The notes beneath the pieces were generated by a model, which was not told where the DNA came from, searched no databases, and saw only the letters and a program-made list of their open reading frames with translations. From Limnohabitans sp. DM1 (lineage in GTDB: Bacteria; Pseudomonadota; Gammaproteobacteria; Burkholderiales; Burkholderiaceae_C), in NCBI RefSeq assembly GCF_001269385.1, contig NZ_CXOO01000036.1:1-56339 (forward strand): a stretch of 56,339 nt of DNA, read 5' to 3'. Both the position numbers and the translations under genes were made by a program. Positions within the stretch are counted from its first letter, which is position 1. Each line of letters opens with the position of its first letter. Of this stretch, positions 24,844 to 34,043 are shown piece by piece.

Positions 24844-25784
24844 ATTTGTCGGTTTATCTGGTCATCACGCCCGGCGTGTTGATGCTCGACTATGTCGGCC
24901 CGGCCGAGGCACTGCGCATGGCGCGAGACATGGGCGCGCCGCTCACGCTGCACACTTGCGGGCCGCTGCCCGATGTGCCCACATCGCTTGGCACGCAGCT
25001 GGGCGGGCTGGCCCCCCTGCCCGCCCAAATGCCACCCAACAGCCTGGTGCTGATCACCGGCAACAGCCACGAACGCGAAGACTACGCCACACCGGCAGCC
25101 CAGCAAGTGGTGCGCTGGCTGCAAACCGTCATGCGGCCCGACACGCGGCTGGCCAGCATTTGCTCGGGCGCTTTGCTGCTGGCCATGGCCGGCCAACTGG
25201 ACGGCCTGCGTTGCACCACACACCACACACTCATCGACGATTTGCAAGCCTTGGCCCCCACCGCCCAGGTGCAGGCTGATCGTATTTTTGTCGACGATGG
25301 CCGTGTGCTCACCAGCGCAGGCATCACCACCGGCATCGATTTGGCGCTTTACATCGTTGAACAAGCGGCCGGTGCCGCACTGGCCGCGCAAGTGGCACGG
25401 CGTTTGGTGATGTACACCCGGCGCGGGCCCAACGACCCACAGCTCTCGCCTTGGCTGGCGCACCGCAACCACATGCACCCGGCGGTGCACCTCGCACAAG
25501 ACGCCATCACGACAAGTCTTGCCCAAGACCCGACACGGCGTTGGTCACTGACGGAGTTGGCCGACATCGCTTGCGTCAGCCCCCGGCATTTGTCGCGCCT
25601 GTTCATGCAGCACACCGGCGTCAGCGTGCTGGACTACCAGCAGCAACTGCGCATGGCGCGAGCACGCGAGCTGCTCGCTCAGCACCCGCGCATGACCCAA
25701 GAACAACTGGCCGAAGCCTGCGGCTTTGCATCGGCGCGGGATTTCAGGCGGGTGCGGATGCGTGACTTGATCCTTCAATGCTGA
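24831..25784 (+). CDS. GlxA-family AraC regulator with DJ-1/PfpI-like domain
   Basis: The 317-aa regulator has an N-terminal DJ-1/PfpI-like sensor (VYLVITPGVLMLDYVGPAEA; nucleophile-elbow sequence RLASICSGALLLAMAG near residue 110, with Cys). A C-terminal AraC DNA-binding domain (WSLTELADIACVSPRHLSRL, then HTGVSVLDYQQQLRMARARE) follows. The start at 24831 overlaps the EamA gene by 13 bp. Coupled expression suggests it senses a metabolite exported by the transporter, which is inference. Confidence 0.88.
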   Translation: MQDLNLSVYLVITPGVLMLDYVGPAEALRMARDMGAPLTLHTCGPLPDVPTSLGTQLGGLAPLPAQMPPNSLVLITGNSHEREDYATPAAQQVVRWLQTVMRPDTRLASICSGALLLAMAGQLDGLRCTTHHTLIDDLQALAPTAQVQADRIFVDDGRVLTSAGITTGIDLALYIVEQAAGAALAAQVARRLVMYTRRGPNDPQLSPWLAHRNHMHPAVHLAQDAITTSLAQDPTRRWSLTELADIACVSPRHLSRLFMQHTGVSVLDYQQQLRMARARELLAQHPRMTQEQLAEACGFASARDFRRVRMRDLILQC

Positions 25785-25889
25785 CCGCCTCATTCAGAAA
25801 CTGCTCACAACCACCTGCAGATTTTGTTCTTTCTTCAAATCAATTCCACTGACTACTGCGACACGCGCTTTGCAAGGCAACACACCACT

Positions 25890-26495
25890 TCAATGCCCTG
25901 TTTTCAACCGCCGCCGAATACGCGAGAGTGCCACATCGGTCACGCCGAGATAACTGGCTAGACGGTGCTGAGGGACCTGTTCTAGCCAGCCCGGCGCTTC
26001 TTGCAAGACCTTCAGGTAACGCTCTGCGGCACTGAACATCAGCCACTGATGTTCTCGTTGAATCAACCGCTGGCGCTCAGCCATCAGGGCTTGCAGCATC
26101 CAGTCGTGGACACGCTTATCCAACACTTTGGCCTCATCCAGTTGTCGGGCGTTCATTACCAAAAGACGACTCGGTACTTGAGCCTCAATCCGCCAATCCT
26201 GCGCAGGCAACCCGAATGGCGGAGTCAACCAATGGGCAGCAGAATGGAAATGGTGGACCCGCTCTCGCCCCTGTGCGTCGGCAAACACGGTCGCCAGCAG
26301 ACCGGTCTCCACCCAGCAAACAGCGTCACTTTCAGCCCCTGAACTCCAAGCTTGGCCAGCTGCCAGATTGATGCGTGGCAAACCTTCCCAATAGTGGCGC
26401 ATTCGGGCATCAGCGCACAGACTGATCAACCAGCCCGGCTCACAGACGGTACACGGCGCTTGTCCGGCTGGGTGGATTTCCAATGGGTAATTCAT
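25890..26495 (-). CDS. Crp/Fnr-family transcriptional regulator
   Basis: The 201-aa protein has a cyclic-nucleotide-binding beta-roll (about 25-115: VCWVETGLLATVFADAQGRE and PSRLLVMNARQLDEAKVLD). A dimerisation helix follows, with a short C-terminal HTH (PQHRLASYLGVTDVALSRIR). No Fnr-type Cys cluster is visible, so an Fe-S sensor role is unlikely. It is divergent from the hydroxylase-like gene with 67 bp between starts and may control it. It converges on the GlxA-type gene. Confidence 0.82.
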   Translation of the reverse strand: MNYPLEIHPAGQAPCTVCEPGWLISLCADARMRHYWEGLPRINLAAGQAWSSGAESDAVCWVETGLLATVFADAQGRERVHHFHSAAHWLTPPFGLPAQDWRIEAQVPSRLLVMNARQLDEAKVLDKRVHDWMLQALMAERQRLIQREHQWLMFSAAERYLKVLQEAPGWLEQVPQHRLASYLGVTDVALSRIRRRLKTGH

Positions 26496-26562
26496 GAACC
26501 TGGGTTAATGCGGCCTGCTGCTCTATTGCGCAAAGTGATGGTTTTCACAAATGAGTTGAACC

Positions 26563-27411
26563 ATGAATTATGAGCCGCCCAACACATCCAGCCGCCGCAC
26601 CCACAAAGTTGAGGTCAACACACGTTTTTTAGGCCGGTGGAACCTTGCCCATTTGCTTGGACTGATCTTGTTTTTCCCACTCGGAACATGGATGCTTGCA
26701 ATGTGGTCACCCACCACCACAACGGCCATTTGGCTGGTCACCTGCCTTTTTGGCTTTGCCATGGCCGAAAAATTTTGGCCATACCGTATCGACTGGCGGC
26801 CTGCGCGCAAAGACATGGGCACCGATGGGCTTTTATTGCTGGCAGCGGCACTGGTCGATGGACTCCTAAAACATGGTGGCCTTTGGCTTGCCCAATGGGC
26901 GGCAAGTGAGGGTCACAGCCCTGGCTGGGCCAGTGCTTGGCCCTTGGTGCTGGCCGTGCCTGCTGCCATTGTCCTTGGTGAATTGGGTCCCTATGTATTG
27001 CACCGCTGGGCCCACATTCACCCCTTGGGTTGGCGCTGGCACCACCTGCATCATGGCCCAGTACAAATCAACGTCAGCAACAGTGTGCGCGTTCACCCAG
27101 TCAACTTGGCATGGAACGTAGCCTCGCGTGGGCTGATCTGGTGGACCTTGGGCTTCACCCCCGAAACGCTGACCTGGGCAACGATGTTCATGCTGCTGCA
27201 AAGCGTGGCTGTACATGCCAATGTGCGAGGACACATCGGCCTTCTGGCATGGGTCATAGGGAGTGCTGAAGCCCACCGTTGGCACCACAGCACGCAAGCA
27301 GATGAGGCGTTGAACTTTGGCACCTCCGTGCCACTGTGGGATCAGCTCTTGGGAACTTGGCGCTGGCCCAGCCGCTCAGGACCCAAGGAGGTTGGCCTGC
27401 ATGATTCTTGA
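26563..27411 (+). CDS. Sterol desaturase/fatty-acid hydroxylase superfamily protein
   Basis: The 282-aa membrane di-iron enzyme has several N-terminal helices (LAHLLGLILFFPLGTWMLAM, and TAIWLVTCLFGFAM). Histidine boxes follow in the expected order: HRWAH near 147, WHHLHHG near 161, and EAHRWHHS near 241. Spacing and order fit the fatty-acid hydroxylase fold, so a C-H hydroxylation or desaturation of a lipid is likely. The divergent Crp/Fnr-type neighbour suggests conditional expression. Confidence 0.85.
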   Translation: MNYEPPNTSSRRTHKVEVNTRFLGRWNLAHLLGLILFFPLGTWMLAMWSPTTTTAIWLVTCLFGFAMAEKFWPYRIDWRPARKDMGTDGLLLLAAALVDGLLKHGGLWLAQWAASEGHSPGWASAWPLVLAVPAAIVLGELGPYVLHRWAHIHPLGWRWHHLHHGPVQINVSNSVRVHPVNLAWNVASRGLIWWTLGFTPETLTWATMFMLLQSVAVHANVRGHIGLLAWVIGSAEAHRWHHSTQADEALNFGTSVPLWDQLLGTWRWPSRSGPKEVGLHDS

Positions 27412-27607
27412 TCCGGCCCTGTGAATTTTTCAAAGCTCAAAGATGTTGTAAGCCGGCGCTCGAAGACCCCGACATGGGCATGTGCAGAAACCCATCATGT
27501 CGGACTCTGCGAGTACCGACCTACGAGATGACATGTCTTACACATTTCAAACTTCAACATGCCGGATTCATAGAAAACGCAGTTGACTGAATTGAACCCG
27601 CTGGAAC
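27411..27607. repeat. Composite extragenic element A (GATCCGGCC ends, GTAGGTCGG core)
   Basis: The left end TGATCCGGCCCTGTGAATTT (27411-27430) faces the right end AAACTTCAACATGCCGGATTC (about 27548-27568), an imperfect inverted pair. Inside are two facing GTAGGTCGG-family units, 27448-27476 and 27497-27524 (ATGTCGGACTCTGCGAGTACC, then GACCTAC). A distal flank, AGAAAACGCAGTTGACTG and TTGAACCCGCTGGA (about 27572-27606), recurs inverted at about 42561-42592. Confidence 0.75.
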
Positions 27608-27931
27608 CCCTATGAAGCCCAAAATGCAGAAAGTTGGTGAACGCAGCCTGTGCAGCGAAGGAACAGCGCAATCTCTGACATGAAGAGCTCGGCAAGTCAT
27701 GGAAAGATCGGGATCTGTTGCCGCCAAGCTCTTTTCAGCTGCGTGACGCGCTTCTTCACCTTGTTCCGCTGACCAAAATCGTCAGGTCATTTCGATGGAA
27801 TCCAGTGCTTGGACTTTCCAACAGAACAGGCAGCCATGCTGCATCGACCATTGGTTGGACGCATCGGGACCCCTTCAGCAAAGCGGTCATGTCGAAGGTG
27901 GACCGGTGCCTGGCCGTGGCACCATTCGGGG
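27608..27931. other. Gap upstream of the MurU-like gene; nothing recognised
   Basis: No gene or strong structure is seen. An in-frame extension of the downstream ORF to 27809 lacks similarity to its family. Confidence 0.5.
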
Positions 27932-28705
27932 ATGGATGACATTTTTCAAACACTCTCAACATCCCATGGCCTGGCGCAGGCCATGGTGCTGGCGGCCGGT
28001 CGCGGCGAGCGCATGCGGCCGCTGACGGACACCACCCCCAAACCCTTGCTGCCGGTTCGCGGGCAGCCTTTGATGCAGTGGCCCATGCAGGCCTTGGCAA
28101 GGGCGGGCTTTACCCGGCAACTGGTCAACACCGCGTGGCTGGGGGAGCGCATCGCCGAACATTTCGGCGCGCATAAAAGCTGGCCCGGTGTGCCTATGGT
28201 GTATTTGTCGTATTCGCACGAAGGCCGCGATTTCGGGCATGCCCTCGAAACAGCGGGGGGCATCGTTCGGGCTTTGCCGCAACTGGACGAGGTGTTCTGG
28301 GTGGTGGCGGGTGATGTGTTCGCACCGGATTTCAGTTTTGACTCCGCCGTGATGGCGCGATTTGCCCAAAGCAATGCGCTGGCCCACCTGTGGCTGGTGC
28401 CCAATCCGGCGCACAACCTGGGGGGCGATTTTGGTTTGGCAGACGATGGGCGCGTGCTGAACTTGCCCAAAGGCCATGAGGACCGGCGCCTGACCTTCAG
28501 CACCATGGCGCTGTACAAGCGCGCATTTTTTGACACCCACCTCACCGGCCTGCCGGTCGGCAACCCCCAGGGCGTGGCCGCACCCTTGGCCCCTTTGCTG
28601 CGCGCCGCCATGGACCGTGGCGAGGTCAGCGGCGAAGTTTTTCTGGGTGCATGGACAGATGTGGGGACGCCAGAACGGCTCGCTGAGCTCAATGCCGGCC
28701 TGTGA
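27932..28705 (+). CDS. murU: Nucleotidyltransferase, N-acetylmuramate-1-phosphate uridylyltransferase type
   Basis: The 257-aa NTP-transferase fold has the signature AMVLAAGRGERMRPLTD (about 15-31) and TPKPLLPVRGQPLM, the nucleotide-binding loop and conserved Lys. WVVAGDVFAPDFSFDS carries the metal-binding Asp near 130. Close relatives recycle MurNAc-1-P to UDP-MurNAc, which fits length and sequence, but glucose/mannose-1-P transferases share the fold. The ATG at 27932 (MDDIFQTL) is chosen; a later ATG at 27982 would begin exactly at the family core (MVLAAG). A weak GTTTC..GAAAC hairpin lies just after the stop (28709-28750). Confidence 0.8.
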   Translation: MDDIFQTLSTSHGLAQAMVLAAGRGERMRPLTDTTPKPLLPVRGQPLMQWPMQALARAGFTRQLVNTAWLGERIAEHFGAHKSWPGVPMVYLSYSHEGRDFGHALETAGGIVRALPQLDEVFWVVAGDVFAPDFSFDSAVMARFAQSNALAHLWLVPNPAHNLGGDFGLADDGRVLNLPKGHEDRRLTFSTMALYKRAFFDTHLTGLPVGNPQGVAAPLAPLLRAAMDRGEVSGEVFLGAWTDVGTPERLAELNAGL

Positions 28706-29021
28706 TGGTGTTTCAAGGCCCCTTGATCCCGCCATGAGCAAGGCCTGAAACTTCTTGGGCCATGAATGCCGGTGTGCTCCACAGCGTTGCCACAGGCTCA
28801 AGCAAGCCACATTGCGCCTGCATGGCTGCCCGATGCCCCATCAAAGGGGCATCTTTGACACAAACTTTGCCCCACGCATCGGGGTATATCCCGATCATCT
28901 TGCGCAATAAAGTACAGATGTCAGCGATTTTTGTATAAATTCCGCAGTGATTCATCGCGAAAATTCACCCCACGGTTGCTTCAACCGTTGCGCTCGCATC
29001 CCACCCTATCAGGAGACCTTT
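28706..29021. promoter_or_regulatory. Promoter region of the pentitol operon
   Basis: This 316-bp gap has no gene. Its last 130 bp are more A/T-rich than the surroundings, with GCAATAAAGTACAG and TTTTTGTATAAATTCC (about 28905-28945), plausible as promoter elements. An AGGAGA ribosome site sits just before the GTG start at 29022. The adjacent AraC regulator gene of the cluster is the obvious candidate to act here. Confidence 0.4.
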
Positions 29022-30329
29022 GTGAAATTCCGCTTCGCTTCAGTCCTCGCCGCCTCGCTGTTCAGCGCAGGCATGGTCCAAGCCGCTACCGAACTCGTGA
29101 TCGCCACCGTCAACAACGGCCACATGATCGAGATGCAAAAACTGTCCAAGAACTTTGAACAGGCCAACCCCGACATCAAGCTCAAATGGGTCACTTTGGA
29201 AGAAGGCGTGCTGCGTCAGCGTGTGACCACCGACATCGCCACCAAGGGCGGTCAGTTCGATGTGATGACGATCGGCATGTACGAAACCCCGATCTGGGGC
29301 AAAAAAGGCTGGTTGCAAGAACTCAAAACCGATGCCGCCTATGACGTGGACGACCTGCTGCCCGCCATGCGCAATGGCCTGAGCGTGGACGGCAAGCTGT
29401 TTGCGGCCCCCTTCTACGGCGAAAGCTCGATGCTGATGTACCGCAAGGACCTGGCCGACAAGGCCGGTGTGCAAGTGCCCGAGCGCCCCACCTGGCCGCA
29501 AATCAAGGACCTGGCGGCCAAAATGCACGACCCCAAGAATGGCGTGTACGGCATCTGCCTGCGCGGCAAACCTGGCTGGGGCGACAACATGGCCTTTCTG
29601 TCCACCCTGGTCAACACCTTTGGCGGTCAGTGGTTTGACATGAACTGGAAACCACAGCTCGAGTCCAAGCCCTGGAAAGACGCGATCAACTTCTATGTTG
29701 ACTTGCTGAAAAACTACGGCCCACCCGGCTCTGCAGCCAACAGCTTCAACGAAATCCTGGCGCTGACCAACTCTGGCAAGTGCGGCATGTGGATCGACGC
29801 GACGATTGCAGCATCCTTTGTGAGCGACCCCAAACAGTCCAAAGTGGCTGACAAAATGGCCTTTGCACAAGCCCCCACCATGAACACCCCCAAAGGTGCC
29901 AACTGGCTGTGGGCCTGGTCGCTGGCCATTCCTGCGGGTTCCAAGAAAGTGGACGCGGCGCAAAAGTTTGTCAGTTGGGCCACGTCCAAGGACTACATCA
30001 ACCTGGTGGGCAAGACCAATGGCTGGGGCACCGTACCCACCGGCACCCGCAAGAGCACCTATGCCAACGCCGAGTTCGTGAAGGCTGCACGCTTTGCATC
30101 GGCTGAGAAGACCGCCATCGACTCGGCCAACCCGAACGACTCCACCTTGCCCAAGAGCCCGTATGTGGGTGTGCAGTTCGCGGCCATCCCCGAGTTCCAG
30201 TCCATTGGCATCGCCGTGGGGCAGCAAATGAGCGCGGCTTTGGCCGGCAAATCCACCGTGGATGCCGCTTTGAAGGCCAGCCAGACTGTGGCTGACCGCG
30301 AAATGAAGAAAGCCGGTTACTACAAGTAA
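29022..30329 (+). CDS. Polyol ABC transporter periplasmic binding protein
   Basis: The 435-aa extracellular solute-binding protein (family 1) starts at GTG 29022 behind AGGAGA. It has a signal peptide KFRFASVLAASLFSAGMVQA, cleaved before ATEL. TTDIATKGGQFDVMTIGMYE and AAPFYGESSMLMYRKDLADK are hallmarks of the mannitol/sorbitol/arabinitol-type (SmoE/MtlE) binding proteins, as is NLVGKTNGWGTVPTGTRKS near the C-terminus. It would deliver a pentitol or hexitol to the permeases encoded next. A stem-loop after the stop (30346-30378) separates it from them, the usual way to keep binding protein in excess. Confidence 0.9.
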   Translation: MKFRFASVLAASLFSAGMVQAATELVIATVNNGHMIEMQKLSKNFEQANPDIKLKWVTLEEGVLRQRVTTDIATKGGQFDVMTIGMYETPIWGKKGWLQELKTDAAYDVDDLLPAMRNGLSVDGKLFAAPFYGESSMLMYRKDLADKAGVQVPERPTWPQIKDLAAKMHDPKNGVYGICLRGKPGWGDNMAFLSTLVNTFGGQWFDMNWKPQLESKPWKDAINFYVDLLKNYGPPGSAANSFNEILALTNSGKCGMWIDATIAASFVSDPKQSKVADKMAFAQAPTMNTPKGANWLWAWSLAIPAGSKKVDAAQKFVSWATSKDYINLVGKTNGWGTVPTGTRKSTYANAEFVKAARFASAEKTAIDSANPNDSTLPKSPYVGVQFAAIPEFQSIGIAVGQQMSAALAGKSTVDAALKASQTVADREMKKAGYYK

Positions 30330-30345
30330 ACCGCCTATGCGGAAC

Positions 30346-30382
30346 ACAGGCGGGCTCCACGGTGGTGGGCCTGCCTGTTTTG
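30346..30382 (+). promoter_or_regulatory. Stem-loop between binding-protein and permease genes
   Basis: The arms ACAGGCGGGC (30346-30355) and GCCTGCCTGT (30369-30378) pair with one G-U wobble and are followed by TTTG. It probably attenuates transcription or protects the 3' end of the binding-protein message so that the permeases are made at lower level. Inferred from structure and position. Confidence 0.55.
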
Positions 30383-30475
30383 CCTGAAATTGCGCCACTG
30401 CGTAAGCGGTGACGAAGGGGCAGCCAGGTCCTGCGCCAGTTCTGCCGCCTTCCTGCCCGTTGAGAGATTCCCCCC

Positions 30476-31348
30476 ATGAACCGACCACGCCCCCAACTGC
30501 TGCCTCGCCTCCTGCTCACGCCTGCCGTGGCCACGCTTTTCCTGTGGATGATCGTGCCGCTGGTGATGACGATTTATTTCAGCGTCATCCGCTTCAATCT
30601 GTTGCAGCCTGACCAGACCGGTTTTGTGGGGCTCGAAAACTTTGAATTTTTCATCACCGACCCCTCGTTTGGCACCGCAGTGATCAACACAGTGCTGCTC
30701 TTGGGCAGCGTGATCGCCATCACCGTGGTGCTGGGCGTGGCCATTGCGCTGCTGATCAACGAGCCCTTTGCCGGACGCGGCCTGGTTCGCCTGCTGTTGA
30801 TTGCACCTTTTTTTGTCATGCCCACGGTCAATGCGCTGATGTGGAAAAACATGATGATGAACCCGATCTATGGTGTGCTGGCGCAAGTTTGGCTCTTCTT
30901 CGGTCTCACGCCCATTGACTGGTTGACCGACTTTCCCTTGCTGAGCGTCATCATCATGGTGTCGTGGCAATGGCTGCCTTTTGCCACCTTGATTTTCATG
31001 ACCGCGCTGCAAAGCATGGACCGTGAGCAGCTCGAAGCCTCGCGCATGGACGGTGCCCACTATGGCCAGCAACTGCGTTACCTCTACCTGCCGCACCTGG
31101 GTCGCTCGGTGGCGGTGGTGGTCATGATTGAGCTGATTTTCTTGCTCAGCGTGTTCGCTGAAATTTACACCACCACGGGGGGAGGTCCGGGCGACGCCAG
31201 CACCAACGTGGCTTTCCTGATCTTCAAGCAAGCGCTGCTCAACTTTGATGCGGGCGTGGCCTCTGCGGGGGCGCTGTTCGCCGTCGTGCTGGCCAACATC
31301 GCGGCCGTGTTCATGATCCGCATGGTCGGCAAAAACCTCGACAAATAA
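30476..31348 (+). CDS. Polyol ABC transporter permease 1
   Basis: The 290-aa binding-protein-dependent permease has six membrane helices (ATLFLWMIVPLVMTIYFSVI first). The cytosolic EAA loop is near 185-205: EQLEASRMDGAHYGQQLRYL, then YLPHLGRS. It resembles SmoF/MtlF-type subunits. It pairs with the next gene (11 bp apart) to form the channel. Confidence 0.92.
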   Translation: MNRPRPQLLPRLLLTPAVATLFLWMIVPLVMTIYFSVIRFNLLQPDQTGFVGLENFEFFITDPSFGTAVINTVLLLGSVIAITVVLGVAIALLINEPFAGRGLVRLLLIAPFFVMPTVNALMWKNMMMNPIYGVLAQVWLFFGLTPIDWLTDFPLLSVIIMVSWQWLPFATLIFMTALQSMDREQLEASRMDGAHYGQQLRYLYLPHLGRSVAVVVMIELIFLLSVFAEIYTTTGGGPGDASTNVAFLIFKQALLNFDAGVASAGALFAVVLANIAAVFMIRMVGKNLDK

Positions 31349-31358
31349 GACCTCGCCC

Positions 31359-32189
31359 ATGTCCCGAACTTCTACCCTGACCCCCGCGTACCTGGTGCGC
31401 ACCCTGGCCGCCTGGGGCGTGGCTTTGCTGCTGTTTTTCCCGCTGGGCTGGTTGCTGCTGACCGCCTTCAAAACGGAGTTGCAGGCCATTGCAGTGCCGC
31501 CAGAACTTTTCTTTGCGCCCACGCTGGAAAACTTCCACGAAGTGCAAGAGCGCAGCGACTACCTGCTGTATGCCAAGAACTCGGTCATCACCAGCGTGGT
31601 GTCCACCTTGTTGGGGCTGATGATCGCCGCGCCTGCGGCGTATGCCATGGCCTTTTTCAAAGGCAAATACACCAAAGACATCCTGATGTGGATGCTGTCC
31701 ACCAAGATGATGCCCGCCGTGGGCGCGCTGGTGCCGGTGTATGTGCTGGCACAAAAAAGCCATTTGCTCGATTCGCAGCTGGCACTGATCATCGTGTTCA
31801 CCCTGAGCAATTTGCCCATCATGGTGTGGATGCTGTACTCGCACTTCAAGGACATCCCGCACGAAATTCTGGAAGCGGCCCGCATGGACGGTGCCACGCT
31901 CTGGCAAGAAGTGCGCATGGTGCTGCTGCCGCTGGCCATGGGGGGCCTGGCATCGACCGGCTTGCTGTGCCTGGTGCTCAGCTGGAACGAGGCCTTCTGG
32001 TCGCTCAACCTCACGGCGGCCAAAGGCGGCACGCTGGCCACGCTGATCGCCAGCTACTCCAGCCCGGAGGGCTTGTTCTGGGCCAAGTTGTCGGCGGCCT
32101 CGCTCATGGCCATTGCGCCCATCGTCATCTTCGGCTGGTTCAGCCAAAAACAACTGGTGCAAGGCTTGACCTTCGGCGCCGTCAAGTAA
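31359..32189 (+). CDS. Polyol ABC transporter permease 2
   Basis: The 276-aa second permease (SmoG/MtlG type) has an N-terminal helix WGVALLLFFPLGWLLLTAFK and five further helices. The EAA loop is HEILEAARMDGATLWQEVRM, then VLLPLAMGG, near 170-200. It forms the heterodimeric pore with the preceding protein. Confidence 0.92.
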   Translation: MSRTSTLTPAYLVRTLAAWGVALLLFFPLGWLLLTAFKTELQAIAVPPELFFAPTLENFHEVQERSDYLLYAKNSVITSVVSTLLGLMIAAPAAYAMAFFKGKYTKDILMWMLSTKMMPAVGALVPVYVLAQKSHLLDSQLALIIVFTLSNLPIMVWMLYSHFKDIPHEILEAARMDGATLWQEVRMVLLPLAMGGLASTGLLCLVLSWNEAFWSLNLTAAKGGTLATLIASYSSPEGLFWAKLSAASLMAIAPIVIFGWFSQKQLVQGLTFGAVK

Positions 32190-32211
32190 ACCTTTTTCGA
32201 GATCACACACC

Positions 32212-33267
32212 ATGGCTTACCTACAACTTCAGGGCATTGAAAAATTCTTTGGGGAGCACCGCGCCATCAAAGGCATTGACCTGGCCATCGAGCCGGGCGA
32301 GTTCATCGTCTTTGTCGGCCCATCGGGCTGCGGCAAATCGACCTTGTTGCGCCTGATCGCGGGGCTGGAGCAGATTGACGGCGGCAAGCTCAGCCTGGAA
32401 GGCCGTGACATCACGCATTTGCCTTCCAGCCAGCGCGATCTGGCCATGGTGTTCCAGAGTTACGCGCTGTACCCGCACATGAGTGTGTTTGAGAACATGA
32501 GCTTTGCGCTCAAGCTGGCCAAGGTGCCCGCCGAGGTGATCCGGGACAAAGTGGCGCGGGCTGCTGACATCCTGAACCTCACGCCCTATCTGCAGCGCAC
32601 GCCCAAAGAGCTGTCGGGCGGTCAGCGCCAGCGCGTGGCGATTGGCCGCGCCATCGTGCGTGCGCCCAAGGTGTTCTTGTTTGACGAGCCGCTGTCCAAC
32701 CTGGACGCTGCATTGCGTGGACAGACCCGCGTTGAAATCGCCAAGCTGCACCGCGACCTGGGGGCCACCACCATCTATGTGACGCACGACCAGGTCGAGG
32801 CCATGACGCTGGCCGACCGCGTGGTGGTGCTGCGTGATGGCCAGATTGAACAAGTGGGCACGCCGCTGGAGCTCTACGACCGACCGGCCAACCAGTTTGT
32901 GGCCCAGTTCATCGGCACGCCACAGATGAACGTGGTGCCGCTGGAAAAACTGCCGCCCGTGGTGCAGCAGCTGGCCCCCGCAGGCGCTGCAGGCGGCGCT
33001 ATTGGTTTGCGCCCCGAAAACGTGCTGCTGCGCCCAGACGGGCAAGGCCCCATCGCAGGCCGGGTCGATCTGGTCGAAGCCTTGGGCGCTGAAACCCTGG
33101 TCTACGTCAGCACACCCGAAGGTGCCACCTTGGTGGCCCGCCTGAGCGAGCGCACACCACTGGTGGCGGGCAACACGGTCACGCTGGACGTGGCCACCGA
33201 GCATGCCCACTGGTTTGACCCCAGCGGCCGCGTGGTGCGACACGCCGACAGCGCGACCGCCGCCTGA
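32212..33267 (+). CDS. Polyol ABC transporter ATP-binding protein
   Basis: The 351-aa ATPase has Walker A FVGPSGCGKSTLLRLIAG (residues 33-50), the Q-loop VFQSYALYPHMSV, the signature LSGGQRQRVAIGRAIVR and Walker B VFLFDEPLSNLDA, with the switch His in YVTHDQVEAM. The C-terminal MalK-type regulatory domain (AIGLRPENVLLRPDGQGPIA) completes the UgpC/MalK/SmoK pattern. It energises uptake through the two permeases encoded upstream; RBDs and spacing show a single operon. Confidence 0.94.
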   Translation: MAYLQLQGIEKFFGEHRAIKGIDLAIEPGEFIVFVGPSGCGKSTLLRLIAGLEQIDGGKLSLEGRDITHLPSSQRDLAMVFQSYALYPHMSVFENMSFALKLAKVPAEVIRDKVARAADILNLTPYLQRTPKELSGGQRQRVAIGRAIVRAPKVFLFDEPLSNLDAALRGQTRVEIAKLHRDLGATTIYVTHDQVEAMTLADRVVVLRDGQIEQVGTPLELYDRPANQFVAQFIGTPQMNVVPLEKLPPVVQQLAPAGAAGGAIGLRPENVLLRPDGQGPIAGRVDLVEALGAETLVYVSTPEGATLVARLSERTPLVAGNTVTLDVATEHAHWFDPSGRVVRHADSATAA

Positions 33268-33308
33268 GCCTGACCTGAGATTTGCGCCTCTTCAAGACAG
33301 ACCCCACC

Positions 33309-34043
33309 ATGAACAACTCACTCCCTTTGAGCGGCCAGGTGGCCGCCGTCACCGGCGCAGCATCGGGCATCGGTTTGGCCAGCGCGCAGGCCATGTTGGA
33401 AGCGGGCGCGACCGTTGTGCTGGTAGACCGCGACAGCCAGGCGCTGGACAAAGCATGCGCCCGATTGGGTGCCCAAGCCCTGCCGCTGGTGCTGGACCTG
33501 CTGGACCCGGTGCAATGCGCAGCCATGCCCGAGCGCGTGTTGGCGCTGGCCGGGCGGCTCGACATCTTCCATGCCAATGCCGGGCTGTATGTCGGCGGTG
33601 ACCTGGTGGATGCACAAGACGAGGCCATCGACCGCATGCTCAACCTCAACGTCAATGTGGTGATGAAGAACGTGCGCGGCGTGCTGCCGCACATGATCGC
33701 GCGCGGCGCGGGCGACATCATCGTCACCAGCTCGCTGGCGGCACATTTCCCAACGCCCTGGGAGCCGGTGTATGCCTCCAGCAAATGGGCCATCGACTGT
33801 TTTGTGCAGACCACACGCCGACAGGTGTTCAAGCACGGCATCCGCATGGGCGCGATTTCGCCGGGGCCGGTCATCACCGCTTTGCTGGCCGACTGGCCCA
33901 CTGAAAAACTGGCTGACGCCAAAGCCAGCGGCAGCCTGCTCGACGCCGCCGAAGTAGCGCAGGTCGTGCTGTTCATGCTCACACGCCCACGCGGCATGAC
34001 CATCCGCGACGTGGTCATGATGCCCACAAATTTCGACCTTTGA
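33309..34043 (+). CDS. rbtD: SDR polyol dehydrogenase, ribitol 2-dehydrogenase type
   Basis: The 244-aa short-chain dehydrogenase has VAAVTGAASGIGLASAQAM (TGxxxGIG) and the NAG motif in DIFHANAGLYVGG. The catalytic Ser/Tyr/Lys are in IIVTSSLAAHF and EPVYASSKWAIDCFVQTTRR. The EPVY-ASK-FVQTTRRQV and PGPVITALLADWP blocks, plus the closing RGMTIRDVVMMPTNFDL, match enterobacterial ribitol dehydrogenase as I know it, so ribitol to D-ribulose is likely; sorbitol or another polyol is possible. The ATG at 33309 is preferred over 33282. The gene follows the transporter ATPase by 41 bp. Confidence 0.82.
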   Translation: MNNSLPLSGQVAAVTGAASGIGLASAQAMLEAGATVVLVDRDSQALDKACARLGAQALPLVLDLLDPVQCAAMPERVLALAGRLDIFHANAGLYVGGDLVDAQDEAIDRMLNLNVNVVMKNVRGVLPHMIARGAGDIIVTSSLAAHFPTPWEPVYASSKWAIDCFVQTTRRQVFKHGIRMGAISPGPVITALLADWPTEKLADAKASGSLLDAAEVAQVVLFMLTRPRGMTIRDVVMMPTNFDL

